Below the pieces are notes generated by a model. The model was not told where the DNA came from. It was given only the letters and a program-made list of their open reading frames with translations, and made no database searches. From Candidatus Hydrogenedentota bacterium (GTDB taxonomy: Bacteria; Hydrogenedentota; Hydrogenedentia; Hydrogenedentales; CAITNO01): a DNA stretch of 11,375 nucleotides. Position numbers and translations under genes: made by a program. Location: positions 1-11,375 of the forward strand of contig CAIJOU010000607.1 of the NCBI GenBank assembly GCA_903822375.1, in the 5' to 3' direction. Shown here piece by piece: positions 6,230 through 11,375 of the stretch; position 1 is the first letter of the stretch; each line of letters begins with the position of its first letter.

Positions 6230-9200
6230 ATGCACCGTCCAAGGTTCATTGTCGCGTTCTTACTAACGGCGGTTGTGGCATCACTGATGTCGGGCTGTTT
6301 TCCGGGGGATGTGGGCCTCGCCCTAATCCCCTCGCCGACGTCGCTTGACTTCGGCACCACCAAGACGAGCATGACACTGAGTGTCAGTCGCAACGCCAGC
6401 TCGACACAGGCCAATCCGTTGGTGGTGTCGTCCAGTGCGGATTGGGTGATTCCGGGGGCGTGCCTGGACACTGCGGCGGGTTGCATGGTGAACAGCACAT
6501 TGCTTCCCGTGTGCATTCCCGTCACCATTCGGCGCGAACTGATGACAGTGGGAACCAACCGGGCCAAACTGTACCTGAGCGCCGGGCCTTCCTCCCAACT
6601 GGAAGTGGATGTCATCGCTGATGACCAGCTTCAGTCTGACTTCGTTGCCGACCAACGCTCTGTGGGGCTGGGGCGGCCGGTGGTATTTCGCGATTTGAGC
6701 GTGGCAGACACCGGCCTCGGGGCGGTCTCCTCATGGCTTTGGAACTTTGGCGACGGCAATACGAGTACGGAGCAGAACCCCACCCACTTGTACATGACTC
6801 CCGGCACCTACGACGTTTCCCTGACCATCAAGGCGGGGGCTCAACAGGAAACCCTGACGCGCGCCGGGTACATCAAGGTGAACGCGCCCGTGGTTACGGT
6901 CGACTTCAGCGCCTCGTCCACCAACGTCCCGATCAATGGCGTGGTGGCCTTCACCGACCTGTCCTCGAGCACGGCAACCCCGATTACGGGATGGAAATGG
7001 GCCTTTGGAGACGGGGCGACGAGCACCGACCACAATCCCTACCACCAGTACAACGCGGCGGGGCTGTACACGGTGACTCTGACGGTCAGCACGCAGTTTG
7101 GAGACGTTGCAAAGGTCAAGCAGAACTACATCAACGTTCGGCAGAAGATCGGGCCGACCGCCAACTTTGCACTTTCCGACGTGAAGCCCTATGTCAAGAC
7201 GCCGATTCAGTTTACCGATTTGTCCGACCCGGGCACCTCGCCCATCACCAACTGGGTTTGGGAGTTTGGCGACGGGGGCCTTTCGAACGAGCAGAACCCC
7301 GTTCACAGCTATGCGTTGGTTGGCACATACAATGTGAAGCTGACCGTGATTACCCAGGAGGGCGTCAGTTCCAAGACCATCCCGGTCACGTTGATCTACA
7401 GGCCGCCCACGGCGGATTTCACCGTGGACAATGTTCTGCCGTCGATCGGCCAGTCCGTGCACTTCACCGACCGTTCGCAGCCCGGTTCCAACGATATCAT
7501 CTCCTGGGCGTGGAATTTCGGCGACGGGGGCACCAGCGTGCAGCAGAACCCGCAGCATCCTTATGCGCAGGCGGGCACGTACACCGTCACGCTGACCGTG
7601 CGCAGCGCCGACCCGGCGAACAACGAAAGCACCGTGGTGAAGAAGAATCTCATCACCGTGGTTAAGCCGCCCACGCCGGACTTCACCTGGACGCCCCGTC
7701 TTGCGTGGACCGGCACGCAGATCAGCTTCAGTGCCGCACCAACGGTTGTCGGCTCGGAGCCCATCACCAGCTACAAATGGGATTTCGACGGCGATCCGAC
7801 GACGACGAGCGACGTCAAGGCCGGTCAGACAGTAACGTTCACCTTCACCAAGCAGGCAGTGTACAACGTCATTCTCACGGTCAGCACCGCGACGCGCTCG
7901 GTGAGCGTCACCAAGCCGGTGACGGTGGACAAGGCGCCGAATTCCGATTTCAGCGCCACGCCAACCACCGGCATCACCCTTGACGACATCGTGTTCACGC
8001 CGGTCACACAGGCGGCAGGGGTGCGGCCGATCACCGGCTACCTCTGGAATTTTGGCGACGGCACCACCAGCACGGAACGCACGATCACGCACCGCTACGC
8101 CAGGCCGGGCTCGTACAAAGTGCGCCTGACCCTGTCATTCAGGCACAGCGCATCGCTTCCGACGGACGCCGACTTCACCGCCTTCACGGAGAAAGCCGGC
8201 TACATCACCATCACCGCGCCTGCGGCGCCGGTTGTCTCCATCATGACCAGTACGGCATGCCCCATCAGGGCGGTCGCGGTCGCGGCGGGCGTCTACAAGA
8301 ACGCGGTGACTTTCAGCCTCGCTTCCTACAGCAGCCCGACCCGGCCGATTACCCAACTGGACTGGAATTTTGGCGACGGTTCGCCCGTGGTTTCACAGAC
8401 CGTGAATTTGTCGTCTTCCGATGACCCCGCACCGCCGGCCCTGACGCACCCCTACACGTCGGCCGGCCAGTTCCATGTGACGCTCACCGCGACGGCCTCC
8501 GGACTTGACCCGGCCGACGGCGTTCGGACCGCCACCCTGGATCTTCCGGTGGTCGACGGCACGCCGCTGGACGAGTATGTGCGCGACGACGACGGCGCCT
8601 ATCAGTACAATCTCGTGAACACCTTCCCGGTCAATTACGAAGGCACTCCGGTGAAGATTGCCGATGCCTACGTTATCCAGTTGACCTCGCAGGTGTGGCA
8701 CGCGGCGGACGTCTACAGCCCGGCTGACGCCAAGTGGCGCCACTATCTCACGCTGGTCAACCCGGTGGAGCGCCTGACCGACACGGCCATGCTCTTTGTG
8801 GACGGCGGAAGCCATCCGAACTTCAACCAGATTCCCAACTCCGTTGACAGCTATATCGCCGTGCTGGCCGGTCTCTCGGGATCGCCCATCGCCCTGCTGA
8901 AAACGGTTCCGAGCGAGCCCATTGTCTTCAAGGCCGAGGTGACGCCGGGCACGACGGAGGAAGAGGCGCTCATTCTGCGCAGCCGCAGTGAGGACGAAAT
9001 CATCGCGTACAGCTACAACCAGTACCTGGAAAGCTACAGAAAGCACTCGCTGGATCCGGCCAACAATCCCCTGGATACGACATGGCCGCTGCTCTTCCCC
9101 ATGGCCAAATCGGCCGTGAAGGCGATGGATACGGTTCAGGCGATCGCGTCCAACCCGGACGTGGGCATGAACAAGCCCATCAAGGACTTCGTGGTGGCGG

Positions 9201-11344
9201 GCGCGTCCAAGCGCGGCTGGACCACGTGGATGACCGGCATCACCGACTGCCGCATCAAGGGCATTGCCCCCATCGTGATAGACGTGCTTAACATGGACAA
9301 GCAGATGGTCCATCACAGGGCGGCCTACGGTTACTGGTCGCCGCAAATTGCCGATTATGCGCAGGAGCGGATATTTGACAAAATGCTACCCGGAGCAACG
9401 GCCGAGGAACAGGCCGGGGCTGCGGAACTGATGAAGCTGATTGACCCGTACCGCTACAGAAATGTGGACGGATATCCCGACCCTGTCACGCATGCGGCGC
9501 GCAAGCGGCTTGACATGCCCAAGTTCCTGACCAACGGCACGGGCGACCAGTTCTTCCTGCCCGATTCGGCACAGTGGTATTTCGGCGCCCTTGGCGGTTC
9601 GAAGTATCTCAATTACATCCCGAATGGGGACCATGGTCTGATCGACGCCAACCAGGAAATCGATCCCGCCACATCGGACAATCCGGCTTCCGACCTGCTG
9701 GCATGGTTCATGGGCGTCACGCAGAACAAGACACAGCCCCAGTTCTCCTGGGCGGTGCAGGCCGACGGCTCCATACAGGTCACGGTGGACGCGGGCCGCA
9801 GGCCGAAGACGGTGAAGATGTGGTACGCCACGGCTGTCGGCAAGCGCGATTTCCGTATCGAGCGGGGGCCGGACGGGTCCCTGTACTATCCGGACGGCAC
9901 GTTGCGCGGGCCGCAGTGGCAGCCCCAGGTGCTGCTGCCCACCACTTCCGGCGGCAACGTTTATGCGGCGTCGCGGCCCGTGCCGCCGGCGGGAAGCTAC
10001 ACGGGTGTCTTCGTGCAGTTGACCTATGCCAATACGGCAAGACTTCCGAACATTGTCACCAGCAACCCGGCCCTGGGAATTACCGTTCCGGACTTGATCT
10101 TCACAACGGAGGTGAAGATGCTTCCGCAGAATTCGGACGGCACCAATCTGTATCCGACCTTCGCCGGTTACGTGGCCAACGACACGGTCACAGCCAACGC
10201 CCCGGTGCCGTTCCCGGAGACCAAGGCGCCTGTTGTTGTGCTCCACGGCGACGCGGCCACGATGGGCGGGGACTATGGCGAACTGATGGCGCGGGAGATC
10301 AGCGAGTTCATACCCAACTACGTCGCCGCCTACAAGCTGTACACGGGCATGACCGACCAGACGCTCTACGATGAGTGGAGCGCGCAGGCGGCAAAAATAG
10401 ACCAGCGCATCAAGGACGAGATGGCGGGCGTGCTTGAGGGCATGGCCAGGCCGTCGGTGCAGCCGCCGGTGACGGTGCCCACCCTGGCGCAGTTGCAGGA
10501 GGCGCACATGATTGCCCTGCGCGACAGCGACCTGCGCAATGGAACGCCCGGCAATGTGGGCACAGGGGCCGGCGTCGCCGCATGGCGGGCGCGCACGGCA
10601 GGCGGAGAAACGCTTCACGCGGTGACCGTGAACAGTTCGGGCCAGTTGAACTGGCCCGTGGGCAACGCGACCAAATACCCGCACGATTACGGGTGTATTG
10701 TGGTCTACGTGCCCGAGCGCGGTGTGCCGCACACGCTGCTGACCTTCGCGGGGTTGAGCATCGGCCGGACAGGCGTCAATCTGGGCGGGATCAGTTTGAG
10801 CGACCAGATCGACACGTCCGACAATGTCGTGGAACCGGCCAACCTTGGACGCTTGTTCCTTGTCCGAACCGTGCTCTATGACGCGCTCAGTCTGAAGGAA
10901 GCGGTGGACACCGTCGTGGCGACTCCGGTGGAGCGGGGCTGCTCCCTGATCGTCGCCGATGGACGCAACCAGCGGCGCGGCGCCGTGATTCAGACCGCCC
11001 CCGGCATCACCCCGACGGTCAGCTATAACCGGTCGGCCGTCTTCGATGCGGCCACACCCAGGATTGCGGGCATGGTCTACGACGCCAGTCCGGCCATCAA
11101 CCTGACGGCCGGCTACGAGTCGGCGATCCAAAGCCTCTGGGGCAACTTCACCGAGGCCGCTTTCAAAGCGTTGGCGGCAGACCCCTCGGTGGCCCCGTCA
11201 GCGCCGTCGCCGGTCAACGAGTTGAACGCGGTGTACGACTGCAGTGACGCTTTGCTGCGCATAAACTTCAGCTACGGCGTTTACAAATCGATGGCCTATG
11301 CTCAGCCCTACGCGGCGTTTGACATGCAGAAGCTGATGCCATAA
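6230..11344 (+). CDS. Giant lipoprotein: BACON-like, 7 PKD, PqaA-type hydrolase, C45-like domain
   Basis: 1704 aa. A lipoprotein signal ends in SLMSG|C (Cys23), so it is membrane anchored and probably faces outward. Residues ~30-130 (PSPTSLDFGTTKTSMTLSV...) look like a BACON-type beta domain. Seven PKD domains follow (~136-775), with WxFGDG cores at residues 171, 257, 344, 428, 606 and 712 and a variant WDFDGD at 517. Residues ~776-1300 match the PhoPQ-activated pathogenicity-related (PqaA) alpha/beta-hydrolase family: GASKRGW with candidate nucleophile S993, NGTGDQFFLPDS (D1106 or D1113) and NGDHGL (H1135), plus the beta-rich tail of that family. Residues ~1330-1704 resemble C45 acyltransferase/NTN hydrolases (HGDAATMGGDYGELM, GVNLGGISLS, a SLKEAVDTVVATPVERG stretch). 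That domain has no Cys at the expected nucleophile position (GAGVAAW, ~1446-1452). It is likely a surface esterase or peptidase presented on a PKD stalk; the substrate is unknown. It has its own promoter. Confidence 0.85.
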   Translation: MHRPRFIVAFLLTAVVASLMSGCFPGDVGLALIPSPTSLDFGTTKTSMTLSVSRNASSTQANPLVVSSSADWVIPGACLDTAAGCMVNSTLLPVCIPVTIRRELMTVGTNRAKLYLSAGPSSQLEVDVIADDQLQSDFVADQRSVGLGRPVVFRDLSVADTGLGAVSSWLWNFGDGNTSTEQNPTHLYMTPGTYDVSLTIKAGAQQETLTRAGYIKVNAPVVTVDFSASSTNVPINGVVAFTDLSSSTATPITGWKWAFGDGATSTDHNPYHQYNAAGLYTVTLTVSTQFGDVAKVKQNYINVRQKIGPTANFALSDVKPYVKTPIQFTDLSDPGTSPITNWVWEFGDGGLSNEQNPVHSYALVGTYNVKLTVITQEGVSSKTIPVTLIYRPPTADFTVDNVLPSIGQSVHFTDRSQPGSNDIISWAWNFGDGGTSVQQNPQHPYAQAGTYTVTLTVRSADPANNESTVVKKNLITVVKPPTPDFTWTPRLAWTGTQISFSAAPTVVGSEPITSYKWDFDGDPTTTSDVKAGQTVTFTFTKQAVYNVILTVSTATRSVSVTKPVTVDKAPNSDFSATPTTGITLDDIVFTPVTQAAGVRPITGYLWNFGDGTTSTERTITHRYARPGSYKVRLTLSFRHSASLPTDADFTAFTEKAGYITITAPAAPVVSIMTSTACPIRAVAVAAGVYKNAVTFSLASYSSPTRPITQLDWNFGDGSPVVSQTVNLSSSDDPAPPALTHPYTSAGQFHVTLTATASGLDPADGVRTATLDLPVVDGTPLDEYVRDDDGAYQYNLVNTFPVNYEGTPVKIADAYVIQLTSQVWHAADVYSPADAKWRHYLTLVNPVERLTDTAMLFVDGGSHPNFNQIPNSVDSYIAVLAGLSGSPIALLKTVPSEPIVFKAEVTPGTTEEEALILRSRSEDEIIAYSYNQYLESYRKHSLDPANNPLDTTWPLLFPMAKSAVKAMDTVQAIASNPDVGMNKPIKDFVVAGASKRGWTTWMTGITDCRIKGIAPIVIDVLNMDKQMVHHRAAYGYWSPQIADYAQERIFDKMLPGATAEEQAGAAELMKLIDPYRYRNVDGYPDPVTHAARKRLDMPKFLTNGTGDQFFLPDSAQWYFGALGGSKYLNYIPNGDHGLIDANQEIDPATSDNPASDLLAWFMGVTQNKTQPQFSWAVQADGSIQVTVDAGRRPKTVKMWYATAVGKRDFRIERGPDGSLYYPDGTLRGPQWQPQVLLPTTSGGNVYAASRPVPPAGSYTGVFVQLTYANTARLPNIVTSNPALGITVPDLIFTTEVKMLPQNSDGTNLYPTFAGYVANDTVTANAPVPFPETKAPVVVLHGDAATMGGDYGELMAREISEFIPNYVAAYKLYTGMTDQTLYDEWSAQAAKIDQRIKDEMAGVLEGMARPSVQPPVTVPTLAQLQEAHMIALRDSDLRNGTPGNVGTGAGVAAWRARTAGGETLHAVTVNSSGQLNWPVGNATKYPHDYGCIVVYVPERGVPHTLLTFAGLSIGRTGVNLGGISLSDQIDTSDNVVEPANLGRLFLVRTVLYDALSLKEAVDTVVATPVERGCSLIVADGRNQRRGAVIQTAPGITPTVSYNRSAVFDAATPRIAGMVYDASPAINLTAGYESAIQSLWGNFTEAAFKALAADPSVAPSAPSPVNELNAVYDCSDALLRINFSYGVYKSMAYAQPYAAFDMQKLMP
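6635..8554 (+). repeat. Seven tandem PKD-domain-coding repeats
   Basis: The units are about 84-89 codons each, with the last stretched to ~106. Their cores (codons for WNFGDG) start at nucleotides 6740, 6998, 7259, 7511, 7778, 8045 and 8363. Units 1-4 and 6 share the pattern WxFGDGxxS, then NPxHxY or a similar turn, then GxYxVxLT. They are diverged at DNA level, so this is an old duplication and not a recent slippage array. Confidence 0.85.
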
Positions 11345-11375
11345 CCGAGACAGTTCCCCACCCCGGGGCCGCAAC

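Noticed and set aside
6731..8092. 453-codon open frame on the minus strand opposite the PKD repeats
   Set aside because: It is a shadow of the repeated PKD coding sequence. The translation is a repetitive Arg/Gly/Val-rich sequence without recognisable features.
9386..11131. 581-codon open frame on the minus strand opposite the hydrolase and C45-like domains
   Set aside because: It is a shadow frame: extremely Arg/His-rich, with no ribosome binding site or domain, and it lies fully inside a well-supported gene.
11345..11375. Possible terminator after the large lipoprotein gene (CCCCGGGG palindrome)
   Set aside because: The window ends too soon to see a full stem or a U-run. Only an 8-base palindrome is visible.

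Overview
The window is GC-rich chromosomal DNA (roughly 60% G+C by eye). It encodes only exported proteins: every gene starts with a signal peptide or a lipoprotein signal. The mix suggests an uncultured Gram-negative bacterium of the Hydrogenedentes / Planctomycetes-Verrucomicrobia type. The mix is a PKD-rich giant lipoprotein with a PqaA-type esterase domain, a GH42-like secreted protein, and a short secretin-like protein beside a TPR lipoprotein and an OmpH-like protein. This taxonomic guess is an inference from gene content. No rRNA, tRNA, CRISPR array, transposase or attachment site was seen.

Left part (1-2769, minus strand): a compact four-gene run, transcribed right to left. The order is a small OmpH/Skp-like secreted protein (2344-2769), a TPR lipoprotein with a C-terminal FxLYD-like domain (1306-2301, TTG start), a shortened secretin-like protein (102-1283), and the first 35 codons of another exported protein (1-105). 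That last gene overlaps the secretin stop codon in an ATGA junction. The gaps are 42, 22 and -4 bases, so this looks like one operon building or servicing an outer-membrane structure.

Middle (2770-3350): a 581-base divergent intergenic region with no convincing gene. It holds a clear promoter for the rightward gene, a 14-base perfect palindrome, a 7-base-pair inverted repeat and two 10-base palindromes.

Right part (3351-11344, plus strand): two long secreted proteins, each with its own recognisable sigma-70-like promoter. The first (about 845 aa) has an N-terminal beta domain, a clan GH-A / GH42-like barrel and a trimerisation-like domain. Its nucleophile position appears to have been lost. 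The second is a 1704-aa lipoprotein: a BACON-like N-terminal domain, seven PKD domains, a PqaA-type alpha/beta hydrolase with an apparently intact Ser-Asp-His set, and a C45/NTN-hydrolase-like C-terminal domain that lacks the usual nucleophilic cysteine. The two fit surface capture or processing of polysaccharide or esterified substrates, but the substrates cannot be read from the sequence.

The most interesting points are the unusual domain fusion of the 1704-aa lipoprotein, the apparent pseudo-enzyme domains in both large proteins, and the short secretin without its usual periplasmic ring domains in an operon with a lipoprotein partner.
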